Positions 17,660 to 25,559 of a stretch of 64,000 bases of DNA are shown here, one piece after another. A program made the translations under genes and the position numbers. Origin of the DNA: WJMD01 sp964596015 (GTDB lineage: Bacteria; Joyebacterota; Joyebacteria; Joyebacterales; Joyebacteraceae); assembly GCA_964596015.1 (NCBI GenBank), contig CAZQSB010000011.1, forward strand, positions 9,656 to 73,655. The letters are read 5' to 3'. The notes under the pieces are model-generated. The model searched no databases. It was not told the DNA's origin and saw nothing but the letters and a program-made list of their open reading frames with translations. Within the stretch, counting starts at the first letter, position 1, and every line of letters begins with the position of its first letter.

Positions 17660-18976
17660 CTACGCTTCAAGAGCCTGTCCGACTCCCAGACTCGTCATGA
17701 CGTCGCCAACAGTGTAGTGGGAACCCGTCACGAGGACAAGGTCGCCCTCCCGGGCCGACGAGATGGCCTGTTCGATGGCCGCCCCGGGTGAGGGGACCGC
17801 CCGGGCCTCGATGCCGAGGTCCCTCGCGACGGCCGCCACCTCCTCGGCGTCGGCCGCACGACCCGTGGACGGAGCCGTCGTGATCAGGAGGTCGGCGTAG
17901 TCGGCGAGCGCCGCAACGAACCCCCTGACGTCCTTGTCTCCCATGATGCCGAGCACGATGATCATCTTCTCGTATTTGAAGACCTCGCCCACGGAGACCA
18001 TGAGCGCGTGGGCGCCGTCCGGGTTGTGCGCGACGTCGGCGACGATCGTAGGTCGCCTGTCGATGATCTGCATCCTCCCGAGGCAGCTCGCCTCGACGAG
18101 CCCTCTCCTGAGCGAGGCCTCGGACAGCTTCACGAGTTCGAGGCGCATGAGCTCATGCAGCGAGACCAGCGCGACACGGGTGTTCTCGAGCTGGAAACCG
18201 CCGAGCATCGAAATGGAGAGATCCTCGTACGTGCGGTCGCCGTACGCGAACGAGAACGTGCTGCCGTTCGTGGAAACCTCGATCCCCGAGAGCGTCGACG
18301 CGTCCCTGACATCGACGAAGCGCGCCTTTCGCGCCGCCGCGACGCCGCGGACGACCTCGAGCGCGTCCCCCTCCGCTCCGCAGACGACAACGCCGCCCTC
18401 GCGGACGATCCCGGCCTTTTCCGCCGCGATGGCTGCGACGCTCCCGCCGAGGACGTCGGCGTGGTCGATGGCCACCCTGGTGATGACCGACAGCGCCGAA
18501 TCGAGCGCGTTGGTCGCGTCGAGGCGACCTCCGAGACCGACCTCGGCGACGACGATGTCGACCCCCTCCTCCGCGAAGTAGACCGCCGCGGCGGCCGTCG
18601 TGATCTCGAAGAAGGTCGCTTCGATCTCGAGCGCCGCCGGCTTCAGTCTGTTCACGATGTCCACGACGCGCTCGGGCATGATCGCCCTGCCGTCGACCGA
18701 CATGCGCTCGACGAAGTTCGTGACATGGGGCGACATGTAGAGCCCGGTCCGGAGGCCGTGTTCCGTCAGGACGGACGCGATGAGGCAGGCCGTCGACCCC
18801 TTCCCGTTCGTCCCGCCGACGTGCACGATGCGGAACTTCCTGTGGGGCGAGCCGACGGACGCGAGAAGCCGCTCCACGCGCTCGAGCCCGGGCTTCATGA
18901 CGAAGCGGTGTCTGGCGAAGAGCCAGTCGAGACACGCCCGGTACGAGCTAAAGCCCTTGTCGTCTGGCCTGTCCAA
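17660..18976 (-). CDS. folC: Bifunctional folylpolyglutamate/dihydrofolate synthase
   Basis: Mur-ligase-family enzyme (438 aa) adding glutamate to dihydropteroate or folates. The P-loop VGGTNGKGSTACL and FFEITTAAAAVYFAEEGVDIVVAEVGLGGRLDATN are diagnostic; DVAHNPDGAHAL and VLGIMGDKDV mark the C-terminal domain. The start is TTG at 18976 with GGAGG 6 nt upstream and lies 29 nt inside the accD gene. This accD-folC order is a common bacterial pairing. Confidence 0.93.
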   Translation of the reverse strand: MDRPDDKGFSSYRACLDWLFARHRFVMKPGLERVERLLASVGSPHRKFRIVHVGGTNGKGSTACLIASVLTEHGLRTGLYMSPHVTNFVERMSVDGRAIMPERVVDIVNRLKPAALEIEATFFEITTAAAAVYFAEEGVDIVVAEVGLGGRLDATNALDSALSVITRVAIDHADVLGGSVAAIAAEKAGIVREGGVVVCGAEGDALEVVRGVAAARKARFVDVRDASTLSGIEVSTNGSTFSFAYGDRTYEDLSISMLGGFQLENTRVALVSLHELMRLELVKLSEASLRRGLVEASCLGRMQIIDRRPTIVADVAHNPDGAHALMVSVGEVFKYEKMIIVLGIMGDKDVRGFVAALADYADLLITTAPSTGRAADAEEVAAVARDLGIEARAVPSPGAAIEQAISSAREGDLVLVTGSHYTVGDVMTSLGVGQALEA

Positions 18977-19847
18977 GTGCGTCCTCCGTCTCGTCCCGGT
19001 CCTCGCCGAAGAAGCCGAGGAGTCTGACGATCCTGTTCTTTAGTTCCTTCCTGTGAACGACCATGTCGACCATGCCGTGTTCCAGCAGGAACTCGGAGCG
19101 CTGGAATCCCTCCGGCAGCTCAGCGCGGATCGTCTGCTGAATGACCCGCGGTCCGGCGAAGCCGATGAGTGCGCCGGGCTCGGCGATGATGATGTCGCCC
19201 AGCGAGGCGAAGCTCGCGGTGACCCCGCCCGTCGTCGGATGGGCCTGTATGGCGATGTGGAGAAGTCCCTCGTCGTGGAAGTGAGCGAGCATCGCGCTCG
19301 TCTTCGCCATCTGCATGAGCGAGAGGATGCCCTCCTGCATGCGCGCGCCCCCGGTGCTCGAGAGCGTGACGAGCGGTACACGCTCCTCGATGGCCATCCG
19401 GGTGAGCCGCGCGAGCTTCTCCCCCATCACCGACCCCATGCTCCCTCCGAGGAAGCGGAAGTCGAGGATCCCGAGCATGACGAGGTGACCTTCCATGCGG
19501 CCGCTTCCCGTCACGACCGCCGACTTCTGGCCTGTCTTCTTTCTCGCGGACGCGAGACGCTCCGTGTACTTCATGCTGTCGACGAACCCCAGCGGGTCGA
19601 CAGCCTCGAGTCCCGAGAGGAGCTCGACGAAGCTGCCCGGGTCGGTCAGGATGTCGCGGTACTGGAGCGCCGAGATACGGAAGTGGTACCCGCACGAAGG
19701 ACAGGTCCAGAGGTTCCGCTCGAGCTCCTTGTGGTAGATGATCTCGCCGCAGGCGTCGCACTTCCGCCACAGGCCGTCGGGCACCTCCCTCTTGGCCGTC
19801 TCCTTGATGCCCGGCTTGCGGCGTCTCAGCCAGGATAACCCGTCCAT
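18948..19847 (-). CDS. accD: Acetyl-CoA carboxylase carboxyltransferase subunit beta
   Basis: Beta subunit (299 aa) of the acetyl-CoA carboxylase transferase that makes malonyl-CoA for fatty-acid synthesis. The N-terminal zinc ribbon has Cys30, Cys33, Cys49 and Cys52. The crotonase-fold domain shows SSTGGARMQEGILSLMQMAK and TTGGVTASFASLGDIIIAEPGALIGFAGPRVIQQT. ATG 19847 is supported by GGAGGT 8 nt upstream. A promoter overlaps the end of punA. The alpha subunit is not in the window. Confidence 0.95.
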   Translation of the reverse strand: MDGLSWLRRRKPGIKETAKREVPDGLWRKCDACGEIIYHKELERNLWTCPSCGYHFRISALQYRDILTDPGSFVELLSGLEAVDPLGFVDSMKYTERLASARKKTGQKSAVVTGSGRMEGHLVMLGILDFRFLGGSMGSVMGEKLARLTRMAIEERVPLVTLSSTGGARMQEGILSLMQMAKTSAMLAHFHDEGLLHIAIQAHPTTGGVTASFASLGDIIIAEPGALIGFAGPRVIQQTIRAELPEGFQRSEFLLEHGMVDMVVHRKELKNRIVRLLGFFGEDRDETEDALGQARRQGL

Positions 19848-19961
19848 GGACAGGACCTCCAGATCTCGTCGGTTTTCGAGCCCTCCCGGGTCGCTTTCGT
19901 CCCGGGTCCCGCAGCGGGAGCGCACGGAGCCCCGCTCAGGCGCCGGGGCGCCGGAACCTTC

Positions 19962-19989
19962 ATTATAGACGTTCGACCACGCCTGTCAC
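19962..19989 (-). promoter_or_regulatory. Promoter for accD-folC-ugpC-ROK-lptD, inside the 3' end of punA
   Basis: Minus strand GTGACA (19984-19989), a 16-nt spacer and TATAAT (19962-19967). The -10 is perfect. A leader of about 110 nt with GGCGCC-rich hairpin potential follows before accD. Confidence 0.5.
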
Positions 19990-20757
19990 GAGCGAAAGCA
20001 GGCGGTCGGCGCCCGCGCGTCCGGTCTTGAGAACCTCCTCGTGCGTGGTCTCTTCGGATACTCCGGGGAGCGGGATGTTCGTGATGAGGGCGACTCCGAG
20101 GACTTCGAGGCCCAGTCGAACGGCCTCCGCGGCCTCGCTGACGGTCGACATGCCGATCGCCTGAGCGCCGATCCAGCGGGCGAAGCCGATCTCGGCCGGC
20201 GTCTCGTACGACGGGCCGAGCACCCCCAGGTAGACGCCGTCGCGCACGACGACGCCGCGCTCGAAGGCGACGGCGCGGGCGAGGTCCCTCAGGCGCCCTG
20301 AGTAGGCGCCCGCCGCCCGGAACGTGCGTCCGGGGACGGCCCTTCCCCAGATGAGACCGATCTGGTCGGCGATCAGCATGAGATCGCCGACGGCGAACCC
20401 GGGATCGATGCCGCCCGAGGCGTTCGTGAGAATGAGCGTCCTCGCTCCGAGCGCCGCGATGAGGGAGACGCCGAACGTGACCTCGTCGACGCTTCGGCCC
20501 TCGTAGTAATGGACCCTGCCGGCCAGCGCGGCGATGCGGCGGCCGCCCAGGCATCCGGCCACTATCTCCCCGCGGTGTCCGAAGACGCCGGAGACGGGCG
20601 CGCCGGGAACCTCACGGAGCGGTATCGACACGGCCTCCGCAAGGCCGTCGGCGAAGGTCGAGAGCCCCGAGCCGAGCACGATGCCCACCTCCGGGGAACC
20701 GATGCCCCTTTCTCTGAGCGCTCCGGCGGCCGCGTCGAGCGTCGTCGGACCTCTCAC
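19963..20757 (-). CDS. punA: Purine-nucleoside phosphorylase (trimeric, PNP I/II type)
   Basis: Phosphorolyses inosine/guanosine-type nucleosides to base plus ribose 1-phosphate (264 aa, usual ~270). Motifs are IGIVLGSGLS-like EVGIVLGSGLSTFAD, GRVHYYEG, ILTNASGGIDPGFAVGDLMLI, GPSYETPAEI and the substrate-site GMSTVSEA. GTG 20757 is chosen because it gives the GTGA overlap with the rimI stop and has GGAGG 7 nt upstream; longer in-frame starts would run deep into rimI. Confidence 0.93.
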   Translation of the reverse strand: MRGPTTLDAAAGALRERGIGSPEVGIVLGSGLSTFADGLAEAVSIPLREVPGAPVSGVFGHRGEIVAGCLGGRRIAALAGRVHYYEGRSVDEVTFGVSLIAALGARTLILTNASGGIDPGFAVGDLMLIADQIGLIWGRAVPGRTFRAAGAYSGRLRDLARAVAFERGVVVRDGVYLGVLGPSYETPAEIGFARWIGAQAIGMSTVSEAAEAVRLGLEVLGVALITNIPLPGVSEETTHEEVLKTGRAGADRLLSLVTGVVERL

Positions 20758-21212
20758 TCCGCGTCCTCCCCCAGATCGAGCGCCATGACGATCGCGTCCT
20801 CCCCGTTGTCGGAGTAGTATCCGCGCCTCACGCCGATGCGGCGGAAACCGAAGGAGTCGTAGAGCCTCGTCGCGCGTTCGTTGGAGCGCCGGACCTCGAG
20901 CGCGGCCCACGTGACGCCGCGCGCGGCGGCGTCCTGGAGCGAGCGCTCAACGAGCGCTCGGGCCACTCCCTTGCCCTGGAACGCGGGCGCGACGGCCACG
21001 TTCCCGATGTGGAGCTCGTCCTCCACGACCCACGATACGAGATATCCGACGACCCGTCCTCCGGCCAGAGCGGTCCACGAGACCGACGCCCCGACGGCCA
21101 GTCCCTCCCGGAAGGCGCTCAGGCTCCAGGGCGTCGAGAAGACCGTCTCCTCGATCCTCTCGATGGCCTCAAGATCCCCCGGCTCCATCGGCCGGACCGT
21201 CAGGTCGCTCAT
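20754..21212 (-). CDS. rimI: Ribosomal-protein-alanine N-acetyltransferase (GNAT)
   Basis: GNAT-fold acetyltransferase (152 aa). The acetyl-CoA loop is VAVAPAFQGKGVARALVERS, with ALEVRRSNERATRLYDSFGF and the C-terminal RRGYYSDNGEDAIVMALDL typical of RimI, which acetylates the N-terminal Ala of ribosomal protein S18. The ATG overlaps the tsaB stop by 4 nt. The tsaE-tsaB-rimI order is conserved in many bacteria and supports the name. Confidence 0.92.
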   Translation of the reverse strand: MSDLTVRPMEPGDLEAIERIEETVFSTPWSLSAFREGLAVGASVSWTALAGGRVVGYLVSWVVEDELHIGNVAVAPAFQGKGVARALVERSLQDAAARGVTWAALEVRRSNERATRLYDSFGFRRIGVRRGYYSDNGEDAIVMALDLGEDAE

Positions 21213-21880
21213 CCGGCCGTCCCCGGCGGCTTCGTGGCTCCCGCGCCGCGGACGTAGACGGGCTCGACCCGCTCGAGCGGGGTGCGCGGTTCCCCGCGCG
21301 CGATGCGCGCGAGCGTCAGGGGATCGGGTCGCGTCGGCGCGTGCGTGTCGATGGCCGCACGTTCCCCGAAGACCTCGGCGATCGTCTCGGCGTACGCCGC
21401 GGCGCCCCCGCCGACGAAGCCGAGCGTTCCATCGACCGGCGGGAACGCGCGGAGAAGTTCGTCCGGAGGGCACGCGATGTCCTGAAGGAGTCGCGTGTCC
21501 CCGTCGAAGAGCGCGGCGTAGACCTCGCCGCGTCTGGCGTCGATGAGCGGCGCGACCGGTCCGGAGCGCCCGGACGAGAGCGCGAGGGCCCGGAGCGTCG
21601 AGACCGGCACGACGGGTATCCCAGTCGCCGCCGCGAGCCCCTTGGCCGTGGCCATACCCACCCTGAGACCTGTGAAGCGGCCGGGGCCGGCCGAGACGGC
21701 GATGAGGTCGAGGTCGCCGGGGGCGGATCCGCCGGCGCCGAGAACGTCGAGCACAAGCTCGAGGAACTCGACCTCGCGGCCGCGGCCCGCTTCGGCGCTC
21801 CTCTCGCCGGCGACCCGATCGTCCACGACGAGCCCGGCCGTCTCGAGCGAGGTCGATGTCTCGACGGTCAGGATCCGCAC
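21209..21880 (-). CDS. tsaB: tRNA t6A biosynthesis protein TsaB
   Basis: ASKHA-fold, non-catalytic partner of TsaD in threonylcarbamoyladenosine formation at A37 of ANN-decoding tRNAs (223 aa). The N-terminus MRILTVETSTSLETAGLVV and the core AVSAGPGRFTGLRVGMATAKGLA are diagnostic. It starts with GTG and overlaps tsaE by 13 nt. TsaD itself is not in the window. Confidence 0.94.
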   Translation of the reverse strand: MRILTVETSTSLETAGLVVDDRVAGERSAEAGRGREVEFLELVLDVLGAGGSAPGDLDLIAVSAGPGRFTGLRVGMATAKGLAAATGIPVVPVSTLRALALSSGRSGPVAPLIDARRGEVYAALFDGDTRLLQDIACPPDELLRAFPPVDGTLGFVGGGAAAYAETIAEVFGERAAIDTHAPTRPDPLTLARIARGEPRTPLERVEPVYVRGAGATKPPGTAG

Positions 21881-22356
21881 GGCCGCTCCCGTTCGGAGGA
21901 GGCGCAGAGCGCCGAGAGAAGTGCAGCAGAACGCGGGCCGGTCGCCGTGAGCTGGAGTTCGCGGCCGGTTCCCTCGAGGAAGGAGAAGGCGACCTCCAGC
22001 CTGTCCTCAGGGAGCAGGTCGCCCGCCCGCTCGGCCCACTCGACGACGGTCACGCCGTCCGACCAGAAGAGCTCGCGGTAGCCCAGCGACTCGACCGCGG
22101 CCGGATCGCCGAGTCTGTAGAGGTCGACATGCTGAATGGGAAGCCGGCCGGCGTACTCGTTGACGATGACGAAAGTGGGACTCGAGACGACGTCTCCGCT
22201 TCCGAGTCCCGCGGCCAGACCCTGGGCGAAGACGGTCTTCCCGCTTCCCAGGTCGCCCACAAGAGCTATGAGATCGCCCTCGCGGACCAGAGCGCCCACG
22301 CGCCGCCCGAGCTCCCTGGTCTCGTCCGCGGACGCTGTCTCGACTGCCCGCGTCAT
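21868..22356 (-). CDS. tsaE: tRNA t6A biosynthesis ATPase TsaE
   Basis: Small P-loop ATPase (162 aa) that activates the TsaB-TsaD complex. Walker A is GDLGSGKT (residues 34-41); SSPTFVIVNEY, HVDLYRLGD and VTVVEWAER are the family motifs. ATG 22356 gives the usual N-terminus. A GTG at 22380, forming a GTGA overlap with the porX stop and preceded by GGAG, is a good alternative and would add 8 residues. Either way the gene is tied to porX. Confidence 0.93.
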   Translation of the reverse strand: MTRAVETASADETRELGRRVGALVREGDLIALVGDLGSGKTVFAQGLAAGLGSGDVVSSPTFVIVNEYAGRLPIQHVDLYRLGDPAAVESLGYRELFWSDGVTVVEWAERAGDLLPEDRLEVAFSFLEGTGRELQLTATGPRSAALLSALCASSERERPCGS

Positions 22357-22376
22357 CAGGCCGGGTCCGTCCTCCG

Positions 22377-23942
22377 TCACGTTCTGGGCTCCATGACGGC
22401 GCACGGCAGGATCATCTCCTCGAGCGAGATGCCGCCGTGCTGGAAGCTCCCGCGATACTGCCTCTCGTAGCGGTGAAACTCCGTCGGGTAGACGAAGTAG
22501 TAGTCTTCCTTGGCGATCGCGTACTGCTTGCTCGCTCCGTCGGCCGGCAGCTTGAACCGGGCCGGCTCCTTGATGAGAAAGGTCTCCTTCTCGTCGCATC
22601 CCAGGTTGCTTCCGAACTTGTAGCGGAGGTTCGTCGAAGTATCGCGATTCCCCCTGATGAGCGCGGCCCGCTTGCCCAGGACCGCACCGTGGTCGGTGGT
22701 CAGGACGACGGTGGCTCCCTGACGCGCCATCTCGGCGATGATGTCATAGAGGGCCGAGTGGTTGAACCAGGATCTCACGAGCGAACGGAAGGCCGCTTCG
22801 TCGGGGGCGATCTCCTGCAGGATCTCCGACTCGGAGCGCGAGTGCGAGAGGATGTCGACGAAGTTGTAGACCAGCGACACGAACTTGTGATCGACGAACG
22901 AGGACATCTGGCGCTTGACGTTCTCCGCCTCGTCCTTCTCGTAGATCTTCACGTACTTGTGCTCCGGAGCGAACCTGAGGCCGTGACGATCGATCTGCAG
23001 GTCCATCAGCCTCCGCTCGTGCCGGTTCTTGCTGAACTCATCGCGGGCCGGCGTCGCCCACAGGTCCGGCACGTACTGCGAGAGCTCGACCGGCCAGAGG
23101 CCGGCGAACAGCGAGTTCCTGGAGAACGGCGTGGCCGTCGGCAGGATCGAGTAGTAGTAGCTGTTCGTGATGGAGAAGAGACCCTCGAGGTCGCTCTGAA
23201 TGCTGTGCCAGTGGTCAAGGCGCATGCAGTCCAGAACGACGAAGTAGACCTTCTTCCTCGCTTTCAGGAGCGGCGCGACGAAGCGGTCGAAGATGTCGAC
23301 CGAGAGAGCGGGGCGGTCGGTCTCGTCGTTGACCCAGCCCTCATACTCGTTCGAGACGAACCTGCCGAACTCGGCGTTCGCCGAATGCTTGAGGTCCGCG
23401 TGCGTCTGCTGGAGACCCGGATCGCGGTTGCGGTCGAGTTCGAGGTCCCAGTGGACAAGCCTGATGTAGAGCTGGATCCACTCGTTCCAGTCCATCGGCT
23501 CCATCAGACGCCGCTGGAGCGCGTTGAACTCCGACGCGTAGCTCTGAGCCGTCTGGTCGCGACGCATCTTCCGGCCGTCGAGGATCCGTTTGATGGCCAG
23601 GAGCACCTGCGTCGGCTTGACCGGCTTGATCAGGAAGTCGTCGATGCGCCGTCCGAGCGCATCGTTCATCAGTTCCTCTTCCTCGCTCTTGGTCACCATG
23701 ACGACGTGGAGCGAGGGATCGATCTCCTTGATGATCCCCAGCGTCTCCAGTCCGTCCATGCCGACCATCATCTCGTCCAGGAGCACGATGTCGTACGGCT
23801 TCTCGCGGATCATCCCGACGGCCTCTTCGCCTCCCGTCGCCGTTCCGACCTCGTAGCCCTTGCCCTCCAGAAAGATGATGTGGGGCTTCAGGAGATCGAT
23901 CTCGTCGTCGACCCAGAGGATCCGCCTCACATTCCCGTTCAT
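22377..23942 (-). CDS. porX: PorX-like response regulator with PglZ/alkaline-phosphatase effector domain
   Basis: Two-domain regulator (521 aa). Residues 1-125 are a receiver: VDDE (Asp12-Asp13), phospho-acceptor Asp56 in IVLLDEMM, and Lys106-Pro107. After a helical linker comes a PglZ-type alkaline-phosphatase-superfamily domain: metal-ligand VVLDCMRLDHW (Asp238), nucleophile-type Thr271 in PTATPFSRNS, and VLTTDHGAV. This is the layout of PorX, the regulator of type IX secretion and gliding genes in Bacteroidota. The histidine kinase gene lies 91 nt upstream. ATG 23942 follows GGGGAGG. Its stop overlaps the potential GTG start of tsaE. Assignment to the PorX family is strong; a role in type IX secretion here is inference. 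Confidence 0.88.
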   Translation of the reverse strand: MNGNVRRILWVDDEIDLLKPHIIFLEGKGYEVGTATGGEEAVGMIREKPYDIVLLDEMMVGMDGLETLGIIKEIDPSLHVVMVTKSEEEELMNDALGRRIDDFLIKPVKPTQVLLAIKRILDGRKMRRDQTAQSYASEFNALQRRLMEPMDWNEWIQLYIRLVHWDLELDRNRDPGLQQTHADLKHSANAEFGRFVSNEYEGWVNDETDRPALSVDIFDRFVAPLLKARKKVYFVVLDCMRLDHWHSIQSDLEGLFSITNSYYYSILPTATPFSRNSLFAGLWPVELSQYVPDLWATPARDEFSKNRHERRLMDLQIDRHGLRFAPEHKYVKIYEKDEAENVKRQMSSFVDHKFVSLVYNFVDILSHSRSESEILQEIAPDEAAFRSLVRSWFNHSALYDIIAEMARQGATVVLTTDHGAVLGKRAALIRGNRDTSTNLRYKFGSNLGCDEKETFLIKEPARFKLPADGASKQYAIAKEDYYFVYPTEFHRYERQYRGSFQHGGISLEEMILPCAVMEPRT

Positions 23943-24033
23943 CAGTCCTCCCCTCCCAGAACGTCCCGTCCGGCGGCGCGCTTTCATACCGTGGTCGGGA
24001 CCGCTCCCGGGCGACTGACGGTCGAAGGCCGCC

Positions 24034-25314
24034 CTATGTCGCCGGAAGCAATATGATGAAGGTCGTCCCCTGTCCGGGCTCGGACCACCCGACGTAGAGA
24101 CGTCCCTTGTGATACTCCTCGATGATGCGCCGCGCGAGGGCGAGGCCGAGGCCCCATCCGCGCCGTTTGGTCGAGTATCCCGGCAGGAAGATGCGGCGCC
24201 GCTCCGACTGCGAGAGGCCCTTGCCGTTGTCGGTGAACGCCAGCCGCACGACGCCCTGCTTGGCGTCGTACTCGGTCGAGATGACGATCTTCCCGCCCTC
24301 GGGCGGGAGCGCCTCGGTCGAGTTCTTCACGAGATTCTCGACGACCCACTCCATCAGCTCGCGGTTGACGTCGACCGGCGGGACCTCGTGATAGAGCTCC
24401 TCGATGGCGACGTCGCGGCCGAGCGTCTCGAGGCGGCGGCGCAGGTAGTCGACGGCCTCTCTGAGAACGACGACGACGTCCTGGCGTTTCGTCTTCGGGA
24501 TCGACCCGATCTGGTTGAACCTCAGCGAGATCTTCTCGAGCCGCTCAAGGTCGCGCTGCATCTCGTCGGTCATGCCGCTCATCTGTCCGCAGGCGCCGCA
24601 GTCCTCGCTCGCCGTGCTCCTCAGGAGCTCGACCCATCCCATCAGAGAAGAGATGGGCGTTCCGAGCTGATGCGCGGTCTCCTTGGCCATCCCGACCCAT
24701 ATCGACCGGAGCTCGGCCAGCTTGGCGTTCCTGAATCCCAGAAAGCCCAGCGCGACGAGCACGCCGAAGGCGGCGAGCTCGATAAGCGGAACGTACCGCA
24801 TCTCGCGGATCATGCTCGATTCGCCGTAATGGATGTAGCCGAGCACCGTGTCGTCGCCCAGGTGCGTCATGGGGATCGGCGACTGCTTCCGGTCGAGCTC
24901 GCGCGTGAAGGCGATGATCCTCGCGAGCGGCGTCTCGTCGGCGGCCTGCGGGTCGGCGTTCAGGTACTGCTCGTGCGTGACGTCGTACGGGTCTATCTCG
25001 AACGGAAGCCCCTTCCAGGTGATGGGGACCCCGCGCACGTCCGTGATGACGATCGGGAAGTTTATCGACTCGATCAGCTCCGTGAAGATAACACGGAGCT
25101 CCTCGTTCTCCCTCGCGGCGTACGTCGCCGTGGCGCACAGGCCCGCGATCGAGCGGGAGAGCGTGGCCGCCTGCAACTCGAGCCGACGGATCAGGCTGTT
25201 CGTATACAGGAAGATGGCGATGGCCATGACCGAGACGGCCACGAAGACGTAGGCCCGCATTCTCGGCGCCCCGATGTTGTCAGGGTCTCTCCACCTGTTC
25301 CGGGTATGCGCCAC
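24034..25314 (-). CDS. Sensor histidine kinase, probable partner of PorX
   Basis: Membrane kinase (426 aa). An N-terminal segment (MRAYVFVAVSVMAIAIFLYT) and a second one (LIELAAFGVLVALGFLGF) flank a ~130-aa sensory region. The H-box is KETAHQLGTPISSLMGWVELL, a form I associate with Bacteroidota kinases. N-box ENLVKNSTEAL, DNGKGL and RGWGLGLAL complete an active HATPase. Between H and N boxes a pair CGACGQM could bind metal or form a disulfide. GTG 25314 has GGAGGG 9 nt upstream; ATG 25260 is the alternative. With porX directly downstream it forms a two-component pair. Confidence 0.9.
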   Translation of the reverse strand: MAHTRNRWRDPDNIGAPRMRAYVFVAVSVMAIAIFLYTNSLIRRLELQAATLSRSIAGLCATATYAARENEELRVIFTELIESINFPIVITDVRGVPITWKGLPFEIDPYDVTHEQYLNADPQAADETPLARIIAFTRELDRKQSPIPMTHLGDDTVLGYIHYGESSMIREMRYVPLIELAAFGVLVALGFLGFRNAKLAELRSIWVGMAKETAHQLGTPISSLMGWVELLRSTASEDCGACGQMSGMTDEMQRDLERLEKISLRFNQIGSIPKTKRQDVVVVLREAVDYLRRRLETLGRDVAIEELYHEVPPVDVNRELMEWVVENLVKNSTEALPPEGGKIVISTEYDAKQGVVRLAFTDNGKGLSQSERRRIFLPGYSTKRRGWGLGLALARRIIEEYHKGRLYVGWSEPGQGTTFIILLPAT

Positions 25315-25359
25315 CGTTCGAACCCTCCACTCCCGCGAGCGAGGCACCGTCCGAAAGTC

Positions 25360-25387
25360 AGTCTAGCACAGGGGGCATCCAAGTCAA
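25360..25387 (-). promoter_or_regulatory. Promoter of the kinase-porX-tsaEB-rimI-punA operon
   Basis: Minus strand TTGACT (25382-25387), a 16-nt spacer and TAGACT (25360-25365), about 50 nt before the kinase start. 25388-25559 beyond it holds no gene or strong structure that I can see. Confidence 0.5.
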
Positions 25388-25559
25388 CACGACCGGGAGG
25401 CGGCGCGGCGGACGGTGAACGCGGCGGCCCGACGGCATGCGCCCGGGCGGTCAGCGGGACCCGTCCGGGCTTTCCGGCTCGTGCGCACGGAATGGGACGC
25501 TCCGCGGAGTCGCCGCATTCACGGGCCGACACGCCCCGGAAGGCGGCTTTGATACCGAT

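Noticed and set aside
22377..23942. PglZ phage-defence (BREX) protein
   Set aside because: The receiver domain and kinase partner mark it as PorX-like, and no other BREX genes are present.
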